Assembly (NCBI GenBank): GCA_963822485.1 | Contig: CAWGHW010000014.1 | Location: 1 to 64,000 of the forward strand | Source: DASUBV01 sp963822485 | GTDB taxonomy: Bacteria > Actinomycetota > Actinomycetes > Streptosporangiales > Streptosporangiaceae | Direction of reading: 5' to 3' | Length of the DNA: 64,000 nucleotides | Shown here: positions 23,881 through 32,765 of the stretch, one piece after another | Position numbering within the stretch: the first letter of the stretch is position 1 | How the letters are laid out: each line of letters starts with the position of its first letter | Made by a program: the position numbers and the translations under genes | Notes under the pieces: generated by a model | What the model saw: the letters and a program-made list of their open reading frames with translations, nothing else | Told to the model about the DNA's origin: nothing | The model's database searches: none

Positions 23881-25604
23881 TTCGGCCCCCCGCCTATACG
23901 TCCCATACGTCCCATACGTCCCATGCCGCCCGTACCTCCGGTGCGGCCGATGAGCCACAGGTGCCGGCGCGGCCGGGTGTGACGACGGGTGATCAGGGAC
24001 AGCACCGCCCAGCGCCGGTGCCGGAACCGCGGTCGCTTGCCGCTCATCGACCGGCCGCTGGCCAGCGGCCGGGACCGGAACCGCGGCGTGGCCGGCCGCC
24101 CGTAGTGGCCGCGGCCCGAGCCGAGACCCCCGCCGAGCATGCCGTCGCCGCGGCGGCTGCGCATCCGCAGCCGGGCCGGGCGGGCCGGGCGGAAGGCCTG
24201 GATCGAGGGCGAGCCGGGCCCGCCGCTCATCATCGCCGTGCTGGCCAGGGTGGCGCTGCTCAGGGTGTTGCGGCCCAGGGCCCCGCGGCCGGCGGGGCGG
24301 ATCCGGAACCGCGGCGCGGCGGCCGGGCGCCCGGTGCGGCCGGCCGCCGTCAGCGCGCCGCCGCCCACCACGCCGTCGCGGCGCCGGCCGCCGAACATCC
24401 GCCGCCTGCTGCCGATGTGGATGACGCTGGCCTGGCCGCCGGCCGGGTGGTGCGACGTGCCGTGGTGACCGCTGCCGAAGTCGATCCGGGCCGGCGTGGC
24501 GGCCAGCGGGCGGCGGCGGACCTGCGCGGTCGCCGACCCGCCCGGCAGGGCCGAGGGGCGGAAGCCGCCGTTGCGGCGCGAGCGGCGCCGGCCCAGGCCG
24601 GACACCGCCGTCCGGCTCAGGCCGCGGCCGATGACCACGCGCTTGCCCGCGCCGAGCCGGCCGTCGCGCTTGCTGGCCGCGGCCAGCCGCAGGTGGACCG
24701 GCCGGCCCGCGAGGGTCCGCGGGGCCTGGCCGCCGGCCGCCGAGCCGGCCACGCCCGAGCGCAGCCGGGCCGCGCCGCTGCGCCCGGTAAGGGTGTTCAC
24801 CGACCGGGTCGTCAGGGGGGCGCCGCCGAGCAGCCGGGCCGAGGCGCTGCTGCCGATCCAGCCGTCCCCGGCGCGGCCCGAGCCGAGCCGGGGGGTGCGC
24901 CGCGCCGCCGCCCGGCGGGCCCGCCGCGACTGCGGCGGGCCGGCCAGCCAGCCGCCCAGGCCGAGCAGGACCGCGCCGCTGGCCGCGCTGCCCGCACCCG
25001 GGGTGCCGGCCAGGCCCTGGCGGCCGGTGGCCTGGCCGCCGACCAGCACGCCGCCCTGGGCCCTGGCCCGGCGCAGCCGGGCCTGGGCCGCGCTGGCCGA
25101 GGCAGCCGCATCCTCGTCCAGGCGCGCGGTGACCAGCAGCACCAGGTACAGCACGAACGGGGTCAGCGCGATGTCGTAGATGACCGCCGCGGGCAGCACC
25201 GCGCGGACCGACGCGAAGCTCACCTGGGCCGGCTGCAGGGCCATGCCCAGCGCCGCGACCAGGACCTCGCCGACCGCCGCCGCGGCCGCGGAGATGATGA
25301 TCGGCAGCCAGGCGGACCGGGCCAGCGTGCCGGACAGGCGCCCGCAGGCCCAGCCGACCAGGCACAGCACCAGGGCGTACTCGCCGATGATCCCGCTGGC
25401 CGGCGGCGCGATGTCCAGGCAGAACCCGGCGGCGAAGCCGCAGATGGCGCCGACCGCCGGGCCATTGGCCATGCCCAGCGCGGCCACCATCACCAGCACC
25501 AGGTCGGGCACGCCCCCGCCGGGCAGCCGCAGCCCGTTGATCAAGGTGAGCTGGAGGATGAGCACGGCGGCGAGCAGCACCGCGGACAGGATGACCCGGC
25601 GCAT
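23877..25604 (-). CDS. mreD: MreD with a basic C-terminal extension of about 400 residues
   Basis: MreD is the small membrane subunit of the elongasome. Residues 1-165 are typical: five or six hydrophobic helices, with PDLVLVMVAALGMANGP and GFAAGFCLDIAPP. The protein then continues to 575 residues, while most MreD proteins have about 160-230. The extension is rich in Arg, Gly, Ala and Ser, has no hydrophobic segments, and carries recurring patches such as FRIRPAG, FRSRPLA and RRRPLA. It ends in a 9-bp DNA repeat giving GRM units. The single open frame, with an ATGA link to mrdA at its end, argues that it is really translated. The tail should be cytoplasmic or wall-facing depending on helix number; its function is unknown. 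Confidence 0.88.
   Translation of the reverse strand: MRRVILSAVLLAAVLILQLTLINGLRLPGGGVPDLVLVMVAALGMANGPAVGAICGFAAGFCLDIAPPASGIIGEYALVLCLVGWACGRLSGTLARSAWLPIIISAAAAAVGEVLVAALGMALQPAQVSFASVRAVLPAAVIYDIALTPFVLYLVLLVTARLDEDAAASASAAQARLRRARAQGGVLVGGQATGRQGLAGTPGAGSAASGAVLLGLGGWLAGPPQSRRARRAAARRTPRLGSGRAGDGWIGSSASARLLGGAPLTTRSVNTLTGRSGAARLRSGVAGSAAGGQAPRTLAGRPVHLRLAAASKRDGRLGAGKRVVIGRGLSRTAVSGLGRRRSRRNGGFRPSALPGGSATAQVRRRPLAATPARIDFGSGHHGTSHHPAGGQASVIHIGSRRRMFGGRRRDGVVGGGALTAAGRTGRPAAAPRFRIRPAGRGALGRNTLSSATLASTAMMSGGPGSPSIQAFRPARPARLRMRSRRGDGMLGGGLGSGRGHYGRPATPRFRSRPLASGRSMSGKRPRFRHRRWAVLSLITRRHTRPRRHLWLIGRTGGTGGMGRMGRMGRIGGGPK
23893..23937. repeat. 9-bp tandem repeat at the mreD 3' end
   Basis: CCTATACGT, CCCATACGT twice, CCCATGCCG and CCCGTACCT follow each other without gaps and encode GRM/GGM tripeptides on the minus strand. 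Confidence 0.85.
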
Positions 25605-25606
25605 GC

Positions 25607-26563
25607 TCAGCCCCCCGGCGTCGGGGACGGGGCGGTACCGCCGGGCCCGGCGGACCCGCTGGCCCCCGGCGTCACCGTCACGGTCACGGTCGGCGTCGGC
25701 TTCACGTGCGGCTTGGGCGGCAGCACCGAGAACCGGGGGTTGTGCCGCGGTGCCTCGATCACGATCCCGACGACCCCCAGCGCGGTGAAGTTCACGTACG
25801 GCATGACATCGGCCCGCGCGGTCAGCGCGCCCGCGCGGTTGCTCACCGAGCTGATGAAGCCGACCGGCACGCCGGGCACGTACGGCCGGTCGTGCACCGA
25901 CGCCGAGGTGACCAGCTGCTCCCCCGGCCTGAGCACCGCGCTGGCGTCCAGCACCTGGAGCGAGAACGCTCCCGAGCCGCTGCGCGTCTTGCCCGGCCCG
26001 GTGACCCAGCCGACCTGGCCGCCGGGCGCGAGCTGGATGCCGACGGTCGAGGACGAGTCGGTGGCCAGCAGCACCGTGCAGGTGTCCGGGCCCACCGAGG
26101 TGACCTCGCCGACCAGCCCCTGGCCGTTCAGCACCGTCTCGCGCGGCTTGACGCCGTCCCGGCTGCCCGCGTCGAGCGTCACGGTCTGCTGGAAGCCCTG
26201 GCCGTTAGCGATCACGCTGGCCGCGACGATCCGGTAGCCGCCCTTGCCCGCCATCGACAGCAGCCGCTGGAGCTGGGCGTAGTCGGACTTGCTCAGCCGC
26301 TCCTGGCTCAGCTCCGTGCGGAGCTTGATGACCTCGGTGCGCAGCGCCTGGACCTGGCTGCCGGAGGCGCCGGAATCCGAGCCGGTAAACACCCGGGTCG
26401 TCGAGCTGACCAGGTGCTCGGCGCCGCCGAACACCGACGCGCTGACCCGGCGTACGCCGCCGAAGATGCCGGAGGCGCCGTCCTGGTAGTCCAGGATGAT
26501 CAGCACCAGGGCAGCGACGATCAGCACACCGAGAATCAGGCGGGTCCGCCGCGAGTCGTGCAC
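25607..26563 (-). CDS. mreC: Rod shape-determining protein MreC
   Basis: Elongasome scaffold of 318 residues that links MreB to PBP2 and RodA outside the membrane. It has one N-terminal membrane segment (LILGVLIVAALVLIILDY), a coiled-coil stretch (LRTEVIKLRTELSQERL) and the beta-rich core (ASVIANGQGFQQTVTLDAGS and NGQGLVGEVTSVG). The C-terminal Pro/Thr tail is disordered. It ends two bases before the mreD start and begins about 20 bases after mreB. Confidence 0.96.
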   Translation of the reverse strand: MHDSRRTRLILGVLIVAALVLIILDYQDGASGIFGGVRRVSASVFGGAEHLVSSTTRVFTGSDSGASGSQVQALRTEVIKLRTELSQERLSKSDYAQLQRLLSMAGKGGYRIVAASVIANGQGFQQTVTLDAGSRDGVKPRETVLNGQGLVGEVTSVGPDTCTVLLATDSSSTVGIQLAPGGQVGWVTGPGKTRSGSGAFSLQVLDASAVLRPGEQLVTSASVHDRPYVPGVPVGFISSVSNRAGALTARADVMPYVNFTALGVVGIVIEAPRHNPRFSVLPPKPHVKPTPTVTVTVTPGASGSAGPGGTAPSPTPGG

Positions 26564-26582
26564 AACTCATCACCTCGGGGGA

Positions 26583-27614
26583 CTAGCGGCGGGATTCAGG
26601 CACCAGCACCTGACGCAGGGTGTCGAAATCCTCGACGCACTTTCCGGTGCCCAGGGCCACCGAGTCGAGCGGGTTGTCCGCCATGTGGATGGGCATGCCG
26701 GTCTCCTCACGGAGCCGCTCGTCCAGGCCGCGCAGCAGCGCCCCGCCGCCGGTCAGCGCGATACCCCGGTCCATCACGTCCCCGGCCAGCTCGGGCGGGC
26801 ACTTGTCGAGCGTGCTCTTGACCGCGTCCACGATGACGCTCAGCGGCTCCTCGATGGCCCGGCGGATCTCCTCGGCCGAGATCACGATGGTCTTGGGCAG
26901 GCCGCTGACCAGGTCGCGGCCGCGGATCTCGGCGTTGGGCTCGTCGGCCGACGGGTAAGCCGAGCCGAGCGCCATCTTGATCTCCTCGGCCGTGCGCTCG
27001 CCCAGCATCAGCGAGTACTCCTTCTTGCCGAAGGTGATGATGGCCTGGTCCAGCTCGTCGCCGCCGACGCGGATGGACTGCGACGTCACGATGCCGCCCA
27101 GGGAGATGACCGCCACCTCGGTGGTACCGCCGCCGATGTCCACGACCATGTTGCCGGTGGGCTCGTTGACCGGCAGGCCCGCGCCGATGGCCGCCGCCAT
27201 CGGCTCCTCGATGATGTACACGCGGCGGGCTCCGGCCTGGTGGCCGGCCTCCTTGACCGCGCTCTGCTCCACGCCGGTGATGCCGCTCGGCACCGCCACG
27301 ACGATCCGGGGCTTGGCCAGGTGACTGCGCCGGTGCACCTTCTGGATGAAGTAGCGCAGCATCCGCTCGGTCACGTCGAAGTCCGCGATGACGCCGTCCT
27401 TGAGCGGGCGCACGGCGATGATGTTGCCGGGCGTCCGGCCGATCATTCGCTTGGCCTCGACGCCGACCGCGACGATCTGTCCCGTGTTGGTGTTCAGGGC
27501 CACGACCGACGGCTCGTTGAGCACGATGCCCCGGCCTCTGACGTACACCAGGGTGTTCGCAGTGCCGAGGTCGACGGCCATGTCACGGCCCAGAAAGGCC
27601 ATCGCGTTGCTCAT
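26583..27614 (-). CDS. mreB: Actin-like rod shape-determining protein MreB
   Basis: Bacterial actin homologue that positions side-wall synthesis. At 343 residues it is a normal length. The phosphate motifs are DLGTANTLVY and DIGGGTTEVAVISLGG, with the adenosine motif GIALTGGGALLRGL. I start at ATG 27614 (MSNAMAFLGRDMAVDLG); the frame opens 46 residues further up, but these are not MreB-like. It is first in the mre operon; the 430 bases upstream probably hold its promoter. Confidence 0.97.
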   Translation of the reverse strand: MSNAMAFLGRDMAVDLGTANTLVYVRGRGIVLNEPSVVALNTNTGQIVAVGVEAKRMIGRTPGNIIAVRPLKDGVIADFDVTERMLRYFIQKVHRRSHLAKPRIVVAVPSGITGVEQSAVKEAGHQAGARRVYIIEEPMAAAIGAGLPVNEPTGNMVVDIGGGTTEVAVISLGGIVTSQSIRVGGDELDQAIITFGKKEYSLMLGERTAEEIKMALGSAYPSADEPNAEIRGRDLVSGLPKTIVISAEEIRRAIEEPLSVIVDAVKSTLDKCPPELAGDVMDRGIALTGGGALLRGLDERLREETGMPIHMADNPLDSVALGTGKCVEDFDTLRQVLVPESRR

Positions 27615-28046
27615 CTCCGAACGAGTACCTTCCAGCTGGATCTTGGCAGGTAGATCTGCAATTTTGTGGCCAGCCGCCCGCGGCCCTTCGCAGTACATGG
27701 CCGCGACGCGTCGGGCTAAACGGCCCCAGATCAAAAGATCTTGCTCTGGCACCTATCTTGCCTGGACACCGATAGCTGAGGCGAGACCGCCTGGCCCCGG
27801 CGGGCGCCCCCACGGGACGTCCAACGCGCCGCCACCGCGGATGGTGCCAAAGCGCGAGAGCCATTCTGGCCAGAACCACTCTCTCACTATCTGCATCCAG
27901 CCGCTTGCCAGCAGTGACGGGAGTCGCCCTACGGTTCCCTGGCGGTGACCGGCAGTGAAAAGCCTACAGGCCGGGCCGGCGGCCCGAACGCCAAGGCACG
28001 CCGCACACGGCGACGGGCTTGCCCGGGCCGCCCGAACGCGCCCGGA
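27615..28046. other. Gap of about 430 bases between DUF4233 and mreB; no ndk gene
   Basis: No convincing gene is visible. In many actinobacteria ndk (nucleoside diphosphate kinase) occupies this place, but no ndk-like residues appear in any frame. A small palindrome AGATC-AAAA-GATCT is at 27728-27741. The region should hold the mreB promoter and a long leader. Confidence 0.6.
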
Positions 28047-28370
28047 TTATGGCGCTGCGGGCCGTTCGATCCGCCGTCCGAGCCAGATTCCGACCACCCA
28101 CAACAGCGCGAATATGGCACCGAGAAAGTACATCACTGGCACGATCACGCCGGATGCGATCACGAATACCTGCAGCACGCTGCCGCCGATGACAGTGGCC
28201 GGCAGCAGCGGCCGGGCCAGGATCGCGAACAGCACCGCGGCGCCGGCCGTGACCCCCGCGGCCACTCCGGCCGACCCCGGCCGGAGGTGATCGATGTGCA
28301 CCGCGACCGGCACCGCCAGGCCGACGACGATGGCCTCGAAGATCAGCACGGTGGGAAGCAGTCGCTTCAC
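28047..28370 (-). CDS. DUF4233 small membrane protein
   Basis: A 107-residue protein with about four membrane helices (LLPTVLIFEAIVVGLAVPVAV, GVTAGAAVLFAILARPLL and LQVFVIASGVIVPVMYFLGAIFALLWVVGI). The family is found only in actinobacteria, next to folC, and has no known role. ATG 28370 overlaps the folC stop by 4 bases, so the two are translationally coupled. Confidence 0.92.
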   Translation of the reverse strand: MKRLLPTVLIFEAIVVGLAVPVAVHIDHLRPGSAGVAAGVTAGAAVLFAILARPLLPATVIGGSVLQVFVIASGVIVPVMYFLGAIFALLWVVGIWLGRRIERPAAP

Positions 28371-29866
28371 GGTGTGGCTCCCCCGGCGCTCGCGGGCGCG
28401 CTGCCGCTGAGCAGCAGCCGGGCCTCGCCGGCCGTGATCACCGAGCCGGTGATCAGCAGCCCGGCGCCGCCCATCCCCCCAATGGCGCCGTCGCCCTCGG
28501 CATCAGCCTCGTCGGCCAGCGCCACGCCCAGCTCGATGGCGTCGTCCAGCCGCTCGGCTACCCGGACCCGGTCCGGCCCGAAGACCGACTCGGCCAGCTC
28601 GGCCAGCTCGGCAGCGGGCATGGCCCGGCCCGAGGAGTTGGTCGTCGCCACCAGCGCCGTGGCCACGGGCTCAAGCTGATCGAGCACCGCCGCCACGTCC
28701 TTGTCCGCGGCGATGGCCACCACGGCGACCAGCGACGTGAAGCTGAACGACTCGTGCAGCGCCTCCACCGTGGCCGCCATCCCGGCCGGGTTGTGCGCCG
28801 CGTCCACGATCACCACCGGGCTGCGCCGCAGGATCTCCAGGCGCCCGGGCGAGGTCATCCCGGCCACCGCGCCGCGGACCAGGCCGAGGTCCAGCGCGCC
28901 CGCGGCGGTCATCGTGGCCGTGCGCGGCGCCAGCTCGCCGACCTCGGGCTCGTGCCCGTTGAGCTCCGCGTCCTCGCTGGTCGGCGGGCCGACGGCGTCG
29001 CCGCGGGCGAACGCCTCCACGGCGGCGATGGCGCAGGCCAGGTTGCCCGCCTGGTGGGCACCGAACAGCGGCAGGAACATGTCGGGGTAGTCGCCCAGCA
29101 GCCCGCGGATCGAGACCTGCTGCCCGCCCACGGCCTGTTCCCGGCCGACCACGCCGAACTCGATGCCCTCCCTGGCCACCGACGCCCCGACCTCGGCCGC
29201 CCGGCGCAGCAGCGCCTCGCCGGCCGCGGGCGGCTGCTGGGCCAGCACCGCGATGGCGCCCGGCTTGATGATGCCCGCCTTGTCCGCGGCGATCTCCTCG
29301 ACCGTGTCACCCAGCCAGCGGGTGTGGTCCAGCGAGACCGGGGTGATCACCGCTACCGTGCCGTCGGCCACGTTGGTGCTGTCCCAGGTGCCGCCCATGC
29401 CGACCTCGATGATGGCCACGTCCACCGGGGCGTCGGCGAACATGGCGAACGCCATGCCGGTGAACACCTCGAAGAACGACAGCTGCACGGGCTGCTGGGC
29501 GTCGACCAGGTCCAGGTAGGGCTTGATCTCGTCGTAGGCGGCGACGAAGCTGGCCGGGCTGACCGGCTCGCCGTCGATCCGGATCCGCTCCCGCACCGAG
29601 GTCAGGTGCGGGCTGGTGAACAGCCCGGTGCGCAGCCCGCGGGCGCGCAGCAGCGACTCGATCATCCGGGCCGTGGAGGTCTTGCCGTTGGTGCCGGTCA
29701 CGTGGATCACCGGGTAGGCCCGCTGCGGGTCGCCCAGCAGCGTCACCAGCGCGGCGATCCGGTCCAGCGTCGGGTCGATGGAATGCTCGGGCCGGCGGAC
29801 CAGGATCTCGCGCTCGATCTGCGCCAGCCGGGTCCGCCCCTCCCCCGAGCGATCAGCAGTCGTCAT
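28367..29866 (-). CDS. folC: Folylpolyglutamate synthase / dihydrofolate synthase
   Basis: FolC adds glutamate to dihydropteroate and to folates. The 499-residue protein has the P-loop VIHVTGTNGKTSTARMIE, SPHLTSVRERIRIDG, the Mg/Lys region IIEVGMGGTWDSTNV, and VSLDHTRWLGDT with EEIAADKAGIIKPG. The C-terminal Mur-ligase-like domain has PVVIVDAAHNPAG. Length is a little above usual because of short Ala/Gly insertions. It follows valS by 19 bases and precedes DUF4233, an arrangement typical of actinobacteria. Confidence 0.96.
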   Translation of the reverse strand: MTTADRSGEGRTRLAQIEREILVRRPEHSIDPTLDRIAALVTLLGDPQRAYPVIHVTGTNGKTSTARMIESLLRARGLRTGLFTSPHLTSVRERIRIDGEPVSPASFVAAYDEIKPYLDLVDAQQPVQLSFFEVFTGMAFAMFADAPVDVAIIEVGMGGTWDSTNVADGTVAVITPVSLDHTRWLGDTVEEIAADKAGIIKPGAIAVLAQQPPAAGEALLRRAAEVGASVAREGIEFGVVGREQAVGGQQVSIRGLLGDYPDMFLPLFGAHQAGNLACAIAAVEAFARGDAVGPPTSEDAELNGHEPEVGELAPRTATMTAAGALDLGLVRGAVAGMTSPGRLEILRRSPVVIVDAAHNPAGMAATVEALHESFSFTSLVAVVAIAADKDVAAVLDQLEPVATALVATTNSSGRAMPAAELAELAESVFGPDRVRVAERLDDAIELGVALADEADAEGDGAIGGMGGAGLLITGSVITAGEARLLLSGSAPASAGGATP

Positions 29867-29885
29867 TCGGTATATACCCCGGTCC

Positions 29886-32585
29886 TCAGCCTAGCGGCAG
29901 CGCCGCGAGGCGCTCGGTCAGCCTGCGGACCTCGTCCTCGGCGGCGGCCAGCCGGGCCCGGTTCTTGGCCACCACCTCGGCCGGGGCCCGCTCCACGAAC
30001 GACGGGTTGCCCAGCTTGCGGCCCACCGACTCGATCTCGGCCCTGGCCGCGGCCAGGTCCTTCTCGGCCCGCTTGCGCTCGGCCGCGACGTCCACCCCCG
30101 CGGCCGTGTCCAGCTGCACGGTCACGCCCTGCGCCTCCACCGAGGCCGTCGGGGTGAACTCCCCGCCATCGCCCGCGGGCTCGGTGAGCCGGGTCAGCGC
30201 GCGGATCTGCGCCTCGTGCCCGGCCAGCGGCGTAGCCGCCAGGCCGGTCAGCACGGCGGGCACCCGCTGCGCCGGCGGCAGCCCCTGGTCGGAGCGGAAC
30301 CGCCGGACCTCGGTGACCAGCCGCATCAGCGCGCTGATCTCGGCCTCGGCGGCCGGGTCGGCGGGCAGGGGCGGCTCGGCCTGCGCCCCGCCCGCTTGCG
30401 CCCCGCCCGCTTGCGACCCGGCCGCGACCGCCCCCGGCCAGCGGGCGATCACCACCGACTCACGGCCGGTCAGCGCGGTCCACAGCTCGTCGGTCACGAA
30501 CGGCAGGATCGGGTGGAGGAGCCGCAGCAGCCGGTCCAGCACCACGCCGAGCACCTGCCGGGTGGCCGCCGCCGCGTCGTTATCCGGGCCGGTCAGCGCG
30601 GTTTTTGCCAGCACCGTCTTGGCCAGCTCCAGGTACCAGTCGCAGAACTCGTCCCAGGCGAAGTGGTACAGCGCCTCGCAGGCCTTGGCGAACTCGAACC
30701 GCTCGAACAGCTCGTCCACCTCGGCGGTGACCGCGGCCAGCCGGGACACGATCCACCCGTCAACGGTGCTCAGCCGCTCGGGCAGGCCCTGATCGGCCAC
30801 GGCCCCGTTCATCAGGGCGAACCTGGCCGCGTTCCACAATTTGTTGCAGAAATTCCTGGATCCGGCGGCCCAGTCCTCGCTCACCGCGACATCGCTGCCG
30901 GGGTTGGCCCCGCGGGCCAGCGTGAACCGGGTCGCGTCGGCGCCGAACCGCTCGATCCAGTCCAGCGGGTCCACCGTGTTGCCGCGCGACTTGGACATCT
31001 TCTTGCCGAACTGGTCGCGGACCAGGCCGTGCAGCGCGATCTGGCGGAACGGGATCGCGCGCTCGGGGCCCAGGCCGGCGTTGGCGTACAGGCCGAACAG
31101 CATCATCCTGGCCACCCAGAAGAACAGGATGTCGTACCCGGTCACCAGCACGCTGGTCGGGTAGAAGGCGCGCAGGTCCGGCGTGTCGTCGGGCCAGCCC
31201 AGGGTGGAGAACGGCCACAGCGCCGAGGAGAACCAGGTGTCCAGCACGTCGGGGTCCTGGGTCCAGCCCGGCCCGGCCGGCGGCTCCTCATCGGGGCCGA
31301 CGCAGGCCACCTCGCCGTCGGGGCCGTACCAGACCGGGATCCGGTGCCCCCACCACAGCTGCCGGCTGATGCACCAGTCGTGCATGTTGTCGACCCAGTC
31401 GAAGTACCGGGCCGCCATCTCCTGCGGGTGGATCTGCACCCGGCCGTCACGCACCGCGTCCCCGGCCGCCTTGGCCAGCGGCTCCACCTTGACGAACCAC
31501 TGCAGTGACAGCCGCGGCTCCACCGTGGTGCCGCACCGCGAGCAGTGCCCCACCGCGTGCACGTAGGGGCGCTTCTCGGCCACCACCCGGCCGTCGGCCC
31601 GCAGCGCGGACAGCACGGCCGGCCGGGCCTCGAACCGGTCCAGGCCCTCGAACGGGCCCGGCACCGTGATCACGCCCCGCTCGTCCATGACGACCAGGCT
31701 GGGCAGGCTGTGCCGGCGGCCGATCTCGAAGTCGTCGGGGTCGTGGGCCGGGGTCACCTTGACCGCGCCCGTGCCGAACTCCGGGTCCACGTGCGGGTCG
31801 GCCACCACCGGGATGCTCCGGCCGGTCAGCGGCAGCTTGATCTCGCGGCCGACCAGGTGGCTGTAGCGGGGGTCGTCGGGGTGCACCGCCACCGCGGTGT
31901 CGCCCAGCATGGTCTCGGCCCGGGTGGTGGCCACGACGACCTGGTCGTCGCCGTCACCGTATCGAATTGAGACCAGCTCGCCGTCGTCGTCGGTGTGCTC
32001 CACCTCGATGTCGGACAGCGCGGTCAGGCAGCGCGGGCACCAGTTGATGATCCGCTGCGCCCGGTAGATCAGGCCGTCGGTGTACAGCCGCTTGAAGATG
32101 GTCTGCACCGCGCGGGACAGGCCGGCGTCCATGGTGAACCGCTCACGGGTCCAGTCCACGCCGTCGCCCAGCCGCCGCATCTGGCCCAGGATCTTGCCGC
32201 CCGACTCCGCCTTCCACTGCCAGACCCGCTCCACGAACGCCTCGCGGCCCAGGTCGTGCCGGGACAGGCCGTCCTTGGCCAGCTCGCGCTCGACCACGTT
32301 CTGGGTCGCGATGCCGGCGTGGTCCATGCCCGGCAGCCACAGCGCGTTGTAGCCCTGCATCCGCCGCCGCCGGACCAGGGCGTCGATCAGCGTGTGGTCC
32401 AGCGCGTGCCCGACGTGCAGCGACCCGGTCACGTTGGGCGGCGGGATCACGATCGAGAACGCCGGCGCCGGCGAGTCAGGGTCCGGCGTGAAATAGCCGG
32501 ACTCGACCCAGCTCTCGTAGCGGCGGGCCTCGACGTCTCCGGGCGCGTACTGGGGCGACAGCTGTCGACGTGTTGCGGTGCTCAC
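29886..32585 (-). CDS. valS: Valyl-tRNA synthetase
   Basis: Class I aminoacyl-tRNA synthetase of 899 residues. HIGH appears as PNVTGSLHVGHALD, KMSKS as KKMSKSRGN, and the editing domain as VVATTRAETMLGDTAVAV with GTGAVKVTPAHDPDDFEIG. The tRNA-binding anticodon domain and the C-terminal coiled-coil arm (AERKRAEKDLAAARAEIE) follow. GTG 32585 (MSTATRRQLSPQYAPGD) is the likely start, with ten unrelated codons above it. A 15-bp repeat inserts GGAQA units near residue 735. Confidence 0.97.
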   Translation of the reverse strand: MSTATRRQLSPQYAPGDVEARRYESWVESGYFTPDPDSPAPAFSIVIPPPNVTGSLHVGHALDHTLIDALVRRRRMQGYNALWLPGMDHAGIATQNVVERELAKDGLSRHDLGREAFVERVWQWKAESGGKILGQMRRLGDGVDWTRERFTMDAGLSRAVQTIFKRLYTDGLIYRAQRIINWCPRCLTALSDIEVEHTDDDGELVSIRYGDGDDQVVVATTRAETMLGDTAVAVHPDDPRYSHLVGREIKLPLTGRSIPVVADPHVDPEFGTGAVKVTPAHDPDDFEIGRRHSLPSLVVMDERGVITVPGPFEGLDRFEARPAVLSALRADGRVVAEKRPYVHAVGHCSRCGTTVEPRLSLQWFVKVEPLAKAAGDAVRDGRVQIHPQEMAARYFDWVDNMHDWCISRQLWWGHRIPVWYGPDGEVACVGPDEEPPAGPGWTQDPDVLDTWFSSALWPFSTLGWPDDTPDLRAFYPTSVLVTGYDILFFWVARMMLFGLYANAGLGPERAIPFRQIALHGLVRDQFGKKMSKSRGNTVDPLDWIERFGADATRFTLARGANPGSDVAVSEDWAAGSRNFCNKLWNAARFALMNGAVADQGLPERLSTVDGWIVSRLAAVTAEVDELFERFEFAKACEALYHFAWDEFCDWYLELAKTVLAKTALTGPDNDAAAATRQVLGVVLDRLLRLLHPILPFVTDELWTALTGRESVVIARWPGAVAAGSQAGGAQAGGAQAEPPLPADPAAEAEISALMRLVTEVRRFRSDQGLPPAQRVPAVLTGLAATPLAGHEAQIRALTRLTEPAGDGGEFTPTASVEAQGVTVQLDTAAGVDVAAERKRAEKDLAAARAEIESVGRKLGNPSFVERAPAEVVAKNRARLAAAEDEVRRLTERLAALPLG
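30381..30415. repeat. 15-bp tandem repeat inside valS
   Basis: CTGCGCCCCGCCCGC (30381-30395), TTGCGCCCCGCCCGC (30396-30410) and the start of a third copy encode in-frame GGAQA units in a loop before the C-terminal arm. Confidence 0.85.
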
Positions 32586-32765
32586 GGCAGCACAGTCTAG
32601 AAGAGCGCGGCGCACCTGGCGGTCAGCACGCGGCCGGGCCGATCACCGTAAGCGGACAATTCAGTAACAAACCAGCTCAGGGCACCGGTCAATGCCCCGC
32701 CCACGGGCATCCTGGGGACCGGGACGCTCACGAGGCGGACGAGAGCGGGCGAGGTGATACCGCAC

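Noticed and set aside
21757..26237. Long plus-strand frames opposite mrdA, mreD and mreC
   Set aside because: They are Arg/Gly/Pro-rich mirror frames of well-supported genes and have no motifs or ribosome sites.
27615..28046. Degraded ndk gene
   Set aside because: No frame shows the NDK start or its active-site NxxHG region, so there is no sign of a remnant.
32586..32765. T-box riboswitch before valS
   Set aside because: No T-box core sequence or specifier stem is visible, and the start region of valS lies too near the divergent ABC operon for a long leader.
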